A stretch of 60,654 nt of DNA from an uncultured Lachnospiraceae bacterium. Its GTDB lineage: Bacteria; Bacillota; Clostridia; Lachnospirales; Lachnospiraceae. Where the stretch lies: NCBI GenBank assembly GCA_902793995.1, contig CADBFP010000010.1:1-60654 (forward strand), read 5' to 3'. The notes beneath the pieces were generated by a model. It worked only from the letters and a program-made list of their open reading frames with translations. It had not been told where the DNA came from and ran no database searches. Of the stretch, positions 30,464 to 40,119 are shown in pieces; within the stretch, counting starts at the first letter, position 1; each line of letters begins with the position of its first letter. The position numbers were made by a program, and so were the translations under genes.

Positions 30464-30493
30464 AATCTTTAAGGAGAATTGGGGGATCACAAA

Positions 30494-32302
30494 ATGAAAC
30501 GTACCCGTTTTCTGTTCCTGACCTGGGCCTTGGCCCTGGTTCTTTCTGCCTGTGGGAGCGCCAGTCAAAACACCACAGAGCAGCCTGGCGGCAATACGCT
30601 GCCTCTGGTCACGGAGGCCGGCACGGAAGCTGCCCCGGTAGTGAAGCATCTGCGGATGCCGGACGGGGAGTGTCAGACCTTTAATCCCTACTTGGCCAAT
30701 ACCCAGGATGAAATGATGAACGACTTTGCCCAGGCAAGGTTGTATCGCCGTTTTGCCAAAGAGGACCGGGAGACCCTATATATGCGGCCGGAGCTGGCGG
30801 CAGAGGAACCCCGGCAGATGGATCAGGAGGGTCTGGTCTGGCAAATCAAAATCCGGCCGGGGCTGTTCTTCACGGACCATACGGGGAAACTGACGGATAA
30901 GCCCATCAACGCGGCGGTTTTTGAGCATTCCTTCAAAATGGCCCTGGATCCTGCCTTGAAACAGCGGGCCGGGGACAATATGTCCATTTATATCACCATA
31001 AAAAATGCCAAGGAATATTTCCAGCAGACGCCGGAGGCTCCGGTGAACTGGGAGGATGTGGGCATCAAAACCCTGGATGATCTGACCCTGGAGCTGACCC
31101 TGGCTACCCCTTCGAATGCCCTGAACGTGATGCAGCAGTTTACCGGCTATGGTACGGTGCCCACGGATCCGGAACTGTTTACTTCCCTGATGCGGGAGGA
31201 GGGCACCGCCTACGGCACGGATCATACCAAAACCCTCTATTGCGGGGCCTTTTATGTGACGGATTGGGTGAAATCTTCGGCTATCAGCCTGAAAAAGAAT
31301 CCCAACTATATTTTTGCGGATGAAATCAAAATCACGGATGCCACTTTGTACTATGTGGAGAATTATCAAACTCAGCTGGAAATGTATCTGAAGGGGGACC
31401 TGGATGCCACGGCGCTGGATGCGGCCATCGCGCCGAATTATGCGGAGCGGGAAGACTATTTAAGCTATCCCGCCCGGTATTTGATGCAGATCGAAATCAA
31501 CCGGGGCAATTGGGAAAAGCCTATTCTGGACAACAAGAATTTCAAGGATGCTCTCTGGTATGGAGTGGACCGGGTGGCCCTGGCCAAACTGGAGGCCGGG
31601 ACCCCCGCCAATTATATCATACCGGATACTTCTCTGGCGGACTCTGCCACGGGACTGCTGTTTAAGGACACGCCTACAGCCAAAAGCTACCGGGAAGAGA
31701 TGAATGCCAGCTATGACCCGGCCAAGGCCAAGGAGTGCTTCTACCGGGCCTTGCAAGAGGAGGGCATCAGCGATAAGCTGACACTGAAACTGATGATTTC
31801 TCCCGCCAATCCGGAGCAAAGCGTTTGCGCCCAGTTCCTGCAGCAGCATCTGGCGGAGATTTTCGGAGAAAACCGTTTTGAGCTGAAGATTGAGGAGGAA
31901 ACGGACCGGGCCAATTTGATGAAGACCTGGCGGGATAATCCCAATGCCTATGAACTCTGCCTCTCCAACTGGAGCCGGGCGGTGACGGATGACAGTCCCT
32001 TCAATGTATTTGATAAATACAGCGAAGTGTACGATATGAAGGTGAATTCCCCCTATGGCAACGCCTTTATCAACGAGACCATATTCCTGCAGACCACGGA
32101 TCCCCGGGTGAAGACCGACCAGGCCTACAATGTGGAACTGGCGGGGCAGATGGAGAAGGCGGCCCTGGAAAACAGACTGGTGATTCCCCTCTTTGAACGG
32201 AGCTTCCAGTACCTGATCAGCCCTAAACTGCTGCTGCCCCTCAAGGAGCCGAACCCCTCCATGGGCTTTACCTTAAGGCCCTGGCTGGGAGATTTGAGGT
32301 AG
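30494..32302 (+). CDS. Oligopeptide ABC transporter substrate-binding lipoprotein
   Basis: These 602 residues are of the SBP_bac_5 type, with signal peptide and lipobox LVLSACGS. Family segments include RPGLFFTDHTGKLTDKPINA, YCGAFYVTDWVKSSAISLKKNPNY and a C-terminal RNPF-like region. It captures peptides for the permeases encoded just downstream. The start is MKRTRF, with AAGGAG 15 to 20 bases upstream. An ~85-base palindromic repeat separates it from the permease genes. Confidence 0.9.
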   Translation: MKRTRFLFLTWALALVLSACGSASQNTTEQPGGNTLPLVTEAGTEAAPVVKHLRMPDGECQTFNPYLANTQDEMMNDFAQARLYRRFAKEDRETLYMRPELAAEEPRQMDQEGLVWQIKIRPGLFFTDHTGKLTDKPINAAVFEHSFKMALDPALKQRAGDNMSIYITIKNAKEYFQQTPEAPVNWEDVGIKTLDDLTLELTLATPSNALNVMQQFTGYGTVPTDPELFTSLMREEGTAYGTDHTKTLYCGAFYVTDWVKSSAISLKKNPNYIFADEIKITDATLYYVENYQTQLEMYLKGDLDATALDAAIAPNYAEREDYLSYPARYLMQIEINRGNWEKPILDNKNFKDALWYGVDRVALAKLEAGTPANYIIPDTSLADSATGLLFKDTPTAKSYREEMNASYDPAKAKECFYRALQEEGISDKLTLKLMISPANPEQSVCAQFLQQHLAEIFGENRFELKIEEETDRANLMKTWRDNPNAYELCLSNWSRAVTDDSPFNVFDKYSEVYDMKVNSPYGNAFINETIFLQTTDPRVKTDQAYNVELAGQMEKAALENRLVIPLFERSFQYLISPKLLLPLKEPNPSMGFTLRPWLGDLR

Positions 32303-32392
32303 GGGGAGAGTCGCCCCCTACCGCCCCTGACGGGGCACCCTCCCCCGCGTCCGGGGGAGGGCAAGGGGGAAAAGCCGCCCCTCCCAAGGAGG
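32300..32392. repeat. GC-rich hairpin cluster within the peptide-transport operon
   Basis: TAGGGGG...CCCCCTA, GCCCCTGACGGGGC and CCTCCCCC...GGGGGAGG form three successive hairpins between the binding protein and first permease. They may lower downstream expression or protect the upstream message. Confidence 0.6.
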
Positions 32393-32397
32393 TATCT

Positions 32398-33354
32398 GTG
32401 GGTCGTTACATTGCCAAACGAATCGGCCTGATGGTTTTAACGCTCTTTGTGATACTCACACTGGGCTTTATTGTGATACGCCTCATGCCTGGCAGCCCCT
32501 TTGACGACCCCAATTATTCTGCGGAAATGATCCGGATGCTGGAGGAAAAGCATCATCTCCACGAATCCATCCCCCGGCAGTATCTCACATACCTGAAGGG
32601 GATTTTTACCGAGGGTTACTGGGGCGTTTCCCTGAACCTGGAGCCCATGACGCCGGTGTGGCAGGTCATCGGCCGGCGGATTCCCGTGACTCTCACCATC
32701 AATTTCCTCTCACTGCTTATTGCCCTGCCTCTGGGACTTTTAGCCGGCACCTGGGCCGCTTTGTACCGGAACCAATGGCCGGATCACCTTATCAGCCTGC
32801 TGACGGTGCTCTTTATTTCCGTGCCTTCTTTTGTGATGGCCTCCCTGCTCCAGTATTTTCTGGGCTTTAAGGGGGGGCTTTTCCCTTTGATTTACGACCC
32901 CGCCGGCAGCGAGGCCACCCGCCTGGCGTCTCTGGTGATGCCGGTGCTGGCCCTGAGCGTTCATCCCATAGCCATGATTTGCCGCCATCTCCGGGGAGAA
33001 CTGGGGGAAAACATGCAGGCGGCCTATATGATCACCGCTCAGGCCAAGGGACTGAGCCTGCGGAAAGCGGTGCTGCGCCATGCCTTCCGCAATTCCCTGA
33101 TTCCGGTGATGCATATCATTGTCCCCCTTTTTACCAATATCCTGGCGGGATCCCTGGTGATTGAGCGGATATTCGGCATTCCCGGCGTGGGAGGCCTGCT
33201 GACCCGTTCCATCAATGCAAAAGACCATTGGCTGACCGTCACGGTCCTGATTTTTTATGCCGCCATCCATGTGGTGACGGTGCTGATAACGGATATTTCC
33301 TACGGGCTGATCGACCCGCGGATCCGTCTGGGAGGAGGCCGCCATGATACTTAA
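32398..33354 (+). CDS. Oligopeptide ABC transporter permease (DppB-like)
   Basis: These 318 residues have an N-terminal transmembrane helix (IGLMVLTLFVILTLGFIVIRLMPGSPF) and the typical DppB/OppB core. The EAA-like coupling loop is MITAQAKGLSLRKAVLRHAFRNSLIPV, and the end is ITDISYGLIDPRIRLG. The start is GTG 32398, directly behind AAGGAGG. It overlaps the second permease by eleven bases. Confidence 0.92.
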   Translation: MGRYIAKRIGLMVLTLFVILTLGFIVIRLMPGSPFDDPNYSAEMIRMLEEKHHLHESIPRQYLTYLKGIFTEGYWGVSLNLEPMTPVWQVIGRRIPVTLTINFLSLLIALPLGLLAGTWAALYRNQWPDHLISLLTVLFISVPSFVMASLLQYFLGFKGGLFPLIYDPAGSEATRLASLVMPVLALSVHPIAMICRHLRGELGENMQAAYMITAQAKGLSLRKAVLRHAFRNSLIPVMHIIVPLFTNILAGSLVIERIFGIPGVGGLLTRSINAKDHWLTVTVLIFYAAIHVVTVLITDISYGLIDPRIRLGGGRHDT

Positions 33355-34387
33355 AGCCTTATGGCAGAAAAAAGCCTCCCGGGGGGCAGCCATATTGCTT
33401 TTGCTGCTGGGACTGATGGCCTTGCTGGGCCCGGCTCTTTCCCCTTACTCATATAAAGAGCAACTGAAAAACGGGGAGGGGGAGATTCTCAGTCACATGC
33501 CCCCGAAAATCCCTGCCCTCCGTTTCCTGGGCATTGCCCAGGGCCGCAGCACCTTGACAGACAGGCGCCTGGACTATCTGGAGGATGAGAGCCGCTATCC
33601 GGCGGGTTCGGTGCTTGAGGTGCAAAACCGCCGGGTGAGTGAAAGCGGCCTGGCTTACGGGGATGTAGTGGTGGATTATTACCGCTATATGAAGGTGGAA
33701 GAGGGCCGCAGTTTCTGGTTCGGCACGGATCAGCTGGGCCGGGATTTGTGGACAAGACTCTGGCGGGGGGCCCGGATTTCCCTGCTGATGGCTTTCTTAG
33801 CGGTGGCCATAGATTTGCTGATCGGGATTAGCTACGGGGCCCTGGCCGGATATTTCGGCGGCAAAACGGATTTGATTTTAATGCGGATCGGCGAGGTAAT
33901 TCAATCGATTCCCAATGTGATTCTCTGCACCTTGCTGATTTTGCTGATGGGCCGGGGAATCGCTGCCATGATCCTGGCTCTGGCGCTGCGGAACTGGGTG
34001 GAGACCGCCCGGCTTTCCCGGGCTCAGTTTTTGCGTTATAAAAACCGGGAGTTTGTGACGGCGGCCCAGGCCCTGGGCGTGGGGGACGGGCGGATGATTT
34101 TCCGCCATATCCTGCCCAATGCCATGGGCCCCCTGATTACCAGCGCCACCCTGGCGGTGCCCGGAGCCATTTTTATGGAGTCCTTTTTGTCCTTTATCGG
34201 TCTGGGAATTCCCGCACCGGAGCCTTCTGTCGGCACGCTTTTGTCCGATGCGCAGTCATTTTTGCAAACTCAGCCCCACCAGGTGCTGCTGCCGGCGGCA
34301 GTCATCGCCCTTTTAATGCTGTCGTTTCACTTTTTGGCAAACGGTTTGCGGGATGCCTTTGATAAGAAAGAGGAAGCGGAAAGTTAG
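33344..34387 (+). CDS. Oligopeptide ABC transporter permease (DppC-like)
   Basis: The 347 residues open with the usual DppC N-terminal helix and a periplasmic-type insert enlarged to about 80 residues (PPKIPALRFLGIAQGRSTLTD..DRRLD..). The core contains FGTDQLGRDLWTRLWRGARISL and the coupling loop FVTAAQALGVGDGRMIFRHILPNAMGP. It pairs with the preceding permease. No DppD/DppF ATPase genes follow; the next gene is on the other strand, so the ATPases must be supplied from elsewhere. Confidence 0.92.
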   Translation: MILKALWQKKASRGAAILLLLLGLMALLGPALSPYSYKEQLKNGEGEILSHMPPKIPALRFLGIAQGRSTLTDRRLDYLEDESRYPAGSVLEVQNRRVSESGLAYGDVVVDYYRYMKVEEGRSFWFGTDQLGRDLWTRLWRGARISLLMAFLAVAIDLLIGISYGALAGYFGGKTDLILMRIGEVIQSIPNVILCTLLILLMGRGIAAMILALALRNWVETARLSRAQFLRYKNREFVTAAQALGVGDGRMIFRHILPNAMGPLITSATLAVPGAIFMESFLSFIGLGIPAPEPSVGTLLSDAQSFLQTQPHQVLLPAAVIALLMLSFHFLANGLRDAFDKKEEAES

Positions 34388-34410
34388 TAATAGAAAGTCA
34401 GTTATCCGGG

Positions 34411-35475
34411 CTATTTTCCTTTGGCCTGCCGTCGGGCCTTGAGTTTTTCCTGGGTATATTCCGTGGCGGTTAAAATGATGCCGCCCAAAATATAAATGTA
34501 ATCGCCGAAAAAGCGCCAGACCAGCATAGCCCAGAACACCAGGCCGGAGTCCGGCAGATCCGCAAATACCAGATAAAAAGAAGCCTCCGCCGCGCCGGCG
34601 CCGCCGGGGGTAGGGACGATGGTAATGGCTGCGTAAATGTACAGGGTGGCCACCGTAACCACCAGCCAGTTTACATGGCCGCCGAAAGCCTGGAGAATAA
34701 AGAAAGGCATGCTGGCCCGCCCCAGATGATACAGAATCGAGAGCAGGAACATTTCCAGAGTCAGGCTGCGGTGGCGGTTGATATAGTTGATGGCCTGGCT
34801 GTATTCCTGCAGCTGCCGCAGGACCTTTTCTCCCAAGGCTTCCGGATTTTTAATGATACGGATGGCCGCCAGCCCCCGGATGAGAGCCATAATCATCTTG
34901 CCGACGGCCTTGGGAAAGGCGGCAGACAGGATGATGAAAAAAGGTACCAGGGAGAAGAAAACCAGACCGATGTATGCGGTGACTTTCAGAGCCGATACCT
35001 GAAACAGGTGGCCAAAGAAGGCAAAGAAAAGGACGGCCACCACCACAAAGCTGATTTGCTGCAGCAAAAAGGCATAAACGGGGATAGCCAGGGCGGCGCC
35101 GTCCGTCATGCCCCGGCGCTTTAAATACAGGATCTGAAAGGGCTGCCCGCCGGCGCCGGAGGGGGTAATATTATCGTAATAATGGCCGTATATGGTCACC
35201 TTCAGGGAGGTGGACCAGTCTTTTTTATTGGTGAGCTGTTTGATGAGAGAGTAAAACTTGCCGCTTTCCGCCACCAGCGTGGTAATAAAACAAAGGGCGG
35301 CCAATACAAAGAAGATCCATTGAATCTCCACATCCTGCAAGTCTGCGGCGCCGGAGTTTTTCCGCTTTAATTCCGAAAGGCCGGTCCAAAGCAGAATCCC
35401 CACATTCAGTATAATAAAAAGGACCGTCCAGATCCAGGATCGTTTCTTTTTCTGCTGTGCCCCTGCCTCTGCCAT
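34411..35475 (-). CDS. Flippase-like membrane protein (UPF0104/LPG synthase TM family)
   Basis: The 354 residues have about eight transmembrane helices and the UPF0104 signatures YYDNITPSGAGGQPFQILYLKRRG and PTPGGAGAAEASFYLVF. The family includes the flippase part of lysyl-phosphatidylglycerol synthase and stand-alone relatives. There is no catalytic MprF domain. AAAGGAAAG precedes the start. Confidence 0.85.
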   Translation of the reverse strand: MAEAGAQQKKKRSWIWTVLFIILNVGILLWTGLSELKRKNSGAADLQDVEIQWIFFVLAALCFITTLVAESGKFYSLIKQLTNKKDWSTSLKVTIYGHYYDNITPSGAGGQPFQILYLKRRGMTDGAALAIPVYAFLLQQISFVVVAVLFFAFFGHLFQVSALKVTAYIGLVFFSLVPFFIILSAAFPKAVGKMIMALIRGLAAIRIIKNPEALGEKVLRQLQEYSQAINYINRHRSLTLEMFLLSILYHLGRASMPFFILQAFGGHVNWLVVTVATLYIYAAITIVPTPGGAGAAEASFYLVFADLPDSGLVFWAMLVWRFFGDYIYILGGIILTATEYTQEKLKARRQAKGK

Positions 35476-35606
35476 CGCTTTCCTTTCAGTACAAAATGAC
35501 TGCCAAGCAGTCTGCGCACATCTTACACGCTGAAGTGATTTTTGTCAATGGGAAGGGGGACGCCGCCGGAGGCTGTTTCGGGTGGCTTCCCCCTTCGTAT
35601 TATGTA

Positions 35607-36941
35607 TTACGGAGTCAGACGGTTCGGGCTGCGGAAGAGGAACATGCACTCCTTAATGGGCAGGCCCATCAGCAGCATGGTCAGCCGGTCCACGCCCAGG
35701 CCAAAGCCGCCGTGGGGAGGGCAGCCGTATTTAAAGAACTCCAGATAGAACTTTACATCATCAGCCAGGCCCTTTTCCTCTGCTTGTTTTTTCAGCTGTT
35801 CATAGCGGTGCTCCCGCTGGGCACCGGTTGTGATTTCCGTGCCCCGCCAGATCAGGTCATAGCCTAAAGGCATGCCGGCCTCATCCCGCATATGGTAGAA
35901 CGCCCGCTTTTCCGGCTTGTAATCCGTTACAAAGAGGAACTCGTGATTATAATGCTTCTTTACCCAATCATAACTTAAATGCTCGGCTTCCGTGGTTAAA
36001 TCCCCTTTTTCTTCCTCCGGCACGCTGTAGCCGAATTCCTTTTCCAAACCCTCGTACAGATCTGCCAGTTTCACCTCCGGGAAAGGCAGAGAGGGAACCA
36101 CCACCTCCAGGCCGAACATCTCCTGAATCTGGGCGCCGTATGTATCCTTCACCTTGCCCAGGGCGTAGGCCAGAATTTCCGCCTCCATCTGCATCACATC
36201 CCGGAAGGAGCTGATATAACTCATTTCCAGATCGAAGCCGGTAAACTCGGTGGTGTGCTTATTGGTGAAGGACTTCTCTGCCCGGAAGACGGGACCCACC
36301 TCGAAAATCCGCTCGAAGCCGCTGGCCATGGCCATCTGTTTGTAGAACTGAGGGCTCTGAGCCAGATAGGCATTGCGGTCAAAGTATTTCACTTCAAATA
36401 CATCCGCACCGCTTTCCGAGGCCGCCCCAATCAGCTTAGGGGTATGGATCTCCAGGAAATCCTTCCCCAGCAGGAACTCCCGCATGGCGCCCACCAGACA
36501 GGTCTGTACCTTGAAAATCAGCTGGTTTTCATCGGTTCGTAAATCGATCCAGCGGTAATCAATGCGCTGGTCGATGGAAGAACGCTCCACCGCCTGTTTT
36601 TTCTTGGTGGCGGGGATGCTTTTCCGGGCGATGGGCAAGGCCTCCGCCAAAGACTCCACCGTGATGGAATCCGGAATCAGCTCCAGGCCGCCCAGCTTTA
36701 CATATTCGTTTTCAATAACGGTGCCGGTGGCGCTGATGACGCTGTCCGGGGTGAGATTGGCAATGGCTTCTGCCACCTCCGGCAGCTTTTCCTTTTCCAC
36801 GGTGATCTGCAGACGGCCGCTGATATCCTTCAAAACGATGAAGGCCATGGCCTTGGAATCCCGGTAATTGTCCACAAACCCCTGGACTTTAACCGTTTGC
36901 CCTAAATGTTCCTTGATGTCCTTAATCATGCAGCGATTCAT
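35607..36941 (-). CDS. aspS: Archaeal-type aspartyl-tRNA synthetase
   Basis: This 444-residue class II enzyme has an OB-fold anticodon domain at 1-110 (VKVQGFVDNYRDSKAMAFIVLKD), motif 2 around FEVGPVFRAEKSFTNKHTTEF and motif 3 GGFGLGVDRLTMLLMG. At ~444 residues it lacks the ~120-residue GAD insertion of the bacterial AspRS (about 590 residues) and matches the archaeal/eukaryal form, which in bacteria is often non-discriminating and makes Asp-tRNA(Asn) for GatCAB. Whether that holds here cannot be decided from the window. AAGGAG precedes the start. Confidence 0.9.
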   Translation of the reverse strand: MNRCMIKDIKEHLGQTVKVQGFVDNYRDSKAMAFIVLKDISGRLQITVEKEKLPEVAEAIANLTPDSVISATGTVIENEYVKLGGLELIPDSITVESLAEALPIARKSIPATKKKQAVERSSIDQRIDYRWIDLRTDENQLIFKVQTCLVGAMREFLLGKDFLEIHTPKLIGAASESGADVFEVKYFDRNAYLAQSPQFYKQMAMASGFERIFEVGPVFRAEKSFTNKHTTEFTGFDLEMSYISSFRDVMQMEAEILAYALGKVKDTYGAQIQEMFGLEVVVPSLPFPEVKLADLYEGLEKEFGYSVPEEEKGDLTTEAEHLSYDWVKKHYNHEFLFVTDYKPEKRAFYHMRDEAGMPLGYDLIWRGTEITTGAQREHRYEQLKKQAEEKGLADDVKFYLEFFKYGCPPHGGFGLGVDRLTMLLMGLPIKECMFLFRSPNRLTP

Positions 36942-36979
36942 AATGTCTCCTTATGTGATGATAGTTATACTATATGGAA

Positions 36980-37085
36980 TCCTTGCTCTCTCCCTGACGA
37001 GGGAGAGGGTGGCACGGTTCCTGAGCACCCCTGAGCGGTCCCTGAGCTTGTCGAAGGGCCGTGACGGGTGAGAGGGGCTTGTAAT
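36980..37085. repeat. Palindromic repeat between trkH and aspS
   Basis: CTCTCCCTGACGAGGGAGAG and a CCCTGAGC...TTGTCGAAGGG module are hairpins of the same general class as 12563-12699. There is no gene. Confidence 0.55.
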
Positions 37086-37090
37086 CATTC

Positions 37091-38578
37091 CTAACTATGA
37101 CTCCAGGTGCTGCGGGAGAGCAGCGCCAGAATGGGGAAAATCTCCAGACGGCCAATCAGCATATCCAGAATCAGTACCAGCTTGGCCCCCACACTGAAAC
37201 TGCCGAAGTTTCCGGCGGGCCCCACCACCTGGCCCAGGCCGGGGCCCACATTGTTAAAGCAGGTAAGCACCGAGGTAAAACTGGTGGTGCCGTCCTGGCC
37301 GTCCAGGCTTACCAGCAGATAGCTGACAAAAAGCAGGAATACATAAGCCGCCAGATAGGTATTCAGATTGCTGAGCACCCCTTCGTTCACTACCCGGCCG
37401 TTTACCCGCACATTGGCCACCCGGCTGGGACGCACCAATTGCTTCAGGTTCCGGAACAGATTTTTCACAATCAGAATCAGCCGGATTACCTTGGCGCCGC
37501 CGCAAGTGGAACCGGCGCAGGCACCCATAATGGTCAGGAACACCACCACCGCCCGGGTTACATTGGGCCAGAGATTAAAATCCGTGGTGGCATAGCCGGT
37601 GGTGGAGGCTAAAGATCCCACCGTAAAGGCTGCATCCTTAAGGGCCAGGCCGCTGCTTTTATACTGAGGGACGATGGAGACGGTAAAAACAACCACGGCA
37701 ATCAGGGAAATTCCCAGGAATACCCTGAGTTCCTCGTCCTTCCATACCGATTTGAAATCCCCCCGCAGAATCAGAAAATAGCAGCTGAAGTTGATGCCGA
37801 AGAGGAACATAAAGAGGGTGGTCACCAGCTGGGTAAAAATCGAATAGCCTCCCAGGCCGGCATTGATCACCGCAAAGCCTCCGGTGCCGGCGGTGCCCAC
37901 GGCGATGCAAAAGGCATCAAATACCGTGGTGGGGTGGGCTCCGTCATGGAAAAACAGACCGCCGATGGCCAGGGCCGCAAAATCCAGCAGCGTCAGACCT
38001 ATATAAATCAAATACAGAATCCGGGCGGTCTTCCGAATCTGGGGCACCAGCTTGCCCACGCTGGGACCGGGGCTTTCCGCCCGCAGCAAATGCAGGGTAA
38101 AGCCGGAGCCCTTATTGCCCCGGGGTACCAGGGCCAGCAGGAACACCAGCACGCCCATGCCGCCGATCCAGTGGGTAAAGCTCCTCCAGTACAAAATGCT
38201 CTTAGGCATATGCTCCACGGCGCCTAAAATAGAAGCCCCGGTGGTGGTAAAGCCGGAGACGGATTCGAAAAAGGCATCGATATAGGCCGGAATCTCCCCG
38301 GAAAGGAAAAAGGGCAGGGCGCCGGTGAGCCCCATGATGATCCAGGAAAGGCCGGCGCAGGCCAGGCCTTCTTTTTCATAAAAGTCTCCGGCCCGTTCCC
38401 CCCGGCTCAGGAGGAAAAAGGCGCCGCCCAAAAGGACAATGATCAAAATGGATTGCCAGTAGGCATTGGTGGCGCCGGATTCATGAAAAACCAGGGACAG
38501 CAGAAGAGCGGGCAGCATAAGGCCTGCTTCTATCCATAAAATCAGGGAGATAAAACGGGACAGCGATTTGTAGTTCAT
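37091..38578 (-). CDS. trkH: Potassium uptake channel subunit TrkH
   Basis: The 495 residues contain four M1-P-M2 repeats of the Trk/Ktr/HKT family, with pore loops such as ESVSGFTTTGAS, AVGTAGTGGFAVIN, SLASTTGYATTDF and TCFNNVGPGLG. It carries K+ across the membrane under control of TrkA, encoded ten bases upstream in the same operon. Confidence 0.93.
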   Translation of the reverse strand: MNYKSLSRFISLILWIEAGLMLPALLLSLVFHESGATNAYWQSILIIVLLGGAFFLLSRGERAGDFYEKEGLACAGLSWIIMGLTGALPFFLSGEIPAYIDAFFESVSGFTTTGASILGAVEHMPKSILYWRSFTHWIGGMGVLVFLLALVPRGNKGSGFTLHLLRAESPGPSVGKLVPQIRKTARILYLIYIGLTLLDFAALAIGGLFFHDGAHPTTVFDAFCIAVGTAGTGGFAVINAGLGGYSIFTQLVTTLFMFLFGINFSCYFLILRGDFKSVWKDEELRVFLGISLIAVVVFTVSIVPQYKSSGLALKDAAFTVGSLASTTGYATTDFNLWPNVTRAVVVFLTIMGACAGSTCGGAKVIRLILIVKNLFRNLKQLVRPSRVANVRVNGRVVNEGVLSNLNTYLAAYVFLLFVSYLLVSLDGQDGTTSFTSVLTCFNNVGPGLGQVVGPAGNFGSFSVGAKLVLILDMLIGRLEIFPILALLSRSTWSHS

Positions 38579-38587
38579 AGCCCCTCC

Positions 38588-39952
38588 CTACGCGAAAATG
38601 TCGTTAAAGCGCTGAATATTTTTGCCCGCCGTGGAAATCACAATGACGGAATCCCCCTGGAGATAGCGGGAGGAGCCGTTGGCAATGGTGAGAGCGCCCC
38701 GGTGCACAATGGCGGCAATCAGAATGCCGGGCTTCATTTTCAGCTCCAAGAGCGGCGTGTCCTGATGCTGGGCCGTGGGCGTGATAATGAACTCCGCCGC
38801 CTCTACCTGGCCTCCGGCTACGGACTGCACGGTAATGGCCGTATCTCCGGTGGTATCCCGCATGGAGCGGACATAGCGCACCACAATATCGCTGCACAGC
38901 TCCTTGGGCGAAATGATGCTGCCCAGGGACAAACCGCTGACAATATCCTTCAGCTCATCAATATGCCCCTGCTTGGTAATCACGATGGGCACCTTCTGGC
39001 TGATGGCATAGAGGGACATGACGATATTCAGCTCATCCATGCCCGTTAAGGCCACGAAGGCATCTGCGGAAGATAAGCCCTCCCGCTCCAAAACGGAGGG
39101 GATGGTGATATCCCCGTGGGACACGCTGACGGTGGGCAGCTGCCGGGCCAGATCCTGGCAGCGCTCCAGGTTGTTGTCTATAATCTGGGTCTGAATGCCT
39201 TCCCGCTCCAGCAGCTGCGCCAGATAATAACTGACCCGTCCGCCGCCGCCTAAAATCACCCGCTTCACCTTGTGGGAAATCACCCCCAGATCCCTCAGCA
39301 AGGTGCCCAGGGCGGTGGCCGGGGCGGTCATATAAATCCGATCCCCTGCCTGCAAGGCGAAATCGCCGGTGGGCAGAATTACGGATCCGCCCCGCATGAC
39401 GGCGCAGATCAGCACCCGGGTATGCAGCACGCTGGGCAGATTCCGCAGGGTGATATCCTTTAAGGGGCTGTCCTCGTTGATGCGGAACTCTACCAGCTCC
39501 ACCCGGCCCTTGGCGAAGGATTCCCGCTTCAAAAAGCCGGGGAAGCGCAAAAGCCGCTCGATTTCCACGGCGGCGCTCCGCTCCGGGTTCACAATCAAAG
39601 AGAGTCCGAAGACTTCCCGCATTTCTATGATCTGCTGGGCATATTCCGAATCCCGGATCCGGACGATGGTATGAATGCCGGGATTGATTTGCCGGGCGGT
39701 GACGCAGCAAAGCAGATTCACTTCGTCCGCATCCGTCATGGCGATCAAAAGATCCGCCTCCGCGGCGCCGGCGTCCCGCAGGGTCTGGGCCGTGGCGCAG
39801 TTGCCCTCCAGCCCCATCACATCATACTGGGAGCATACCCGTTCAATCCGGGAATCCTTCCGGTCGATAACGGTGATATCGTGGCCGTCAGCTGCCAGCT
39901 GGGCCGTTAAGGTGGTGCCCACCTTTCCTATGCCTGCAATAATGATCTTCAT
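38588..39952 (-). CDS. trkA: Trk potassium transporter regulatory subunit TrkA
   Basis: The 454 residues hold two tandem RCK units, each an NAD-binding Rossmann domain followed by a TrkA-C domain. The glycine motifs are IIAGIGKVGTTLTAQLA and ILGGGGRVSYYLAQLL. It binds nucleotides and gates TrkH, encoded just downstream. GAGGAAG precedes the start. Confidence 0.93.
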   Translation of the reverse strand: MKIIIAGIGKVGTTLTAQLAADGHDITVIDRKDSRIERVCSQYDVMGLEGNCATAQTLRDAGAAEADLLIAMTDADEVNLLCCVTARQINPGIHTIVRIRDSEYAQQIIEMREVFGLSLIVNPERSAAVEIERLLRFPGFLKRESFAKGRVELVEFRINEDSPLKDITLRNLPSVLHTRVLICAVMRGGSVILPTGDFALQAGDRIYMTAPATALGTLLRDLGVISHKVKRVILGGGGRVSYYLAQLLEREGIQTQIIDNNLERCQDLARQLPTVSVSHGDITIPSVLEREGLSSADAFVALTGMDELNIVMSLYAISQKVPIVITKQGHIDELKDIVSGLSLGSIISPKELCSDIVVRYVRSMRDTTGDTAITVQSVAGGQVEAAEFIITPTAQHQDTPLLELKMKPGILIAAIVHRGALTIANGSSRYLQGDSVIVISTAGKNIQRFNDIFA

Positions 39953-40006
39953 ACTGCTTCCTCAAACAGATCAGTTCTTGCCGAACCGGATTTAGTCTAA
40001 AAAACC

Positions 40007-40034
40007 ATTATAGCAGAAACGGGGCAAAATACAA
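40007..40034 (-). promoter_or_regulatory. trkA-trkH promoter
   Basis: On the minus strand TTGTAT, 16 bases, TATAAT, about 55 bases upstream of the trkA start and back to back with the moxR promoter. Confidence 0.55.
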
Positions 40035-40060
40035 GCAAAAGCCTTCGCCGGCGGCTCATC

Positions 40061-40089
40061 TTGTGCAAAACCCTTCCTTTGTGTATAAT
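40061..40089 (+). promoter_or_regulatory. Promoter of the MoxR operon
   Basis: TTGTGC, 17 bases, TATAAT, about 30 bases before the moxR start. Confidence 0.65.
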
Positions 40090-40119
40090 ATGGCGCAAGG
40101 AAACCAGAGGAGGCGTATC

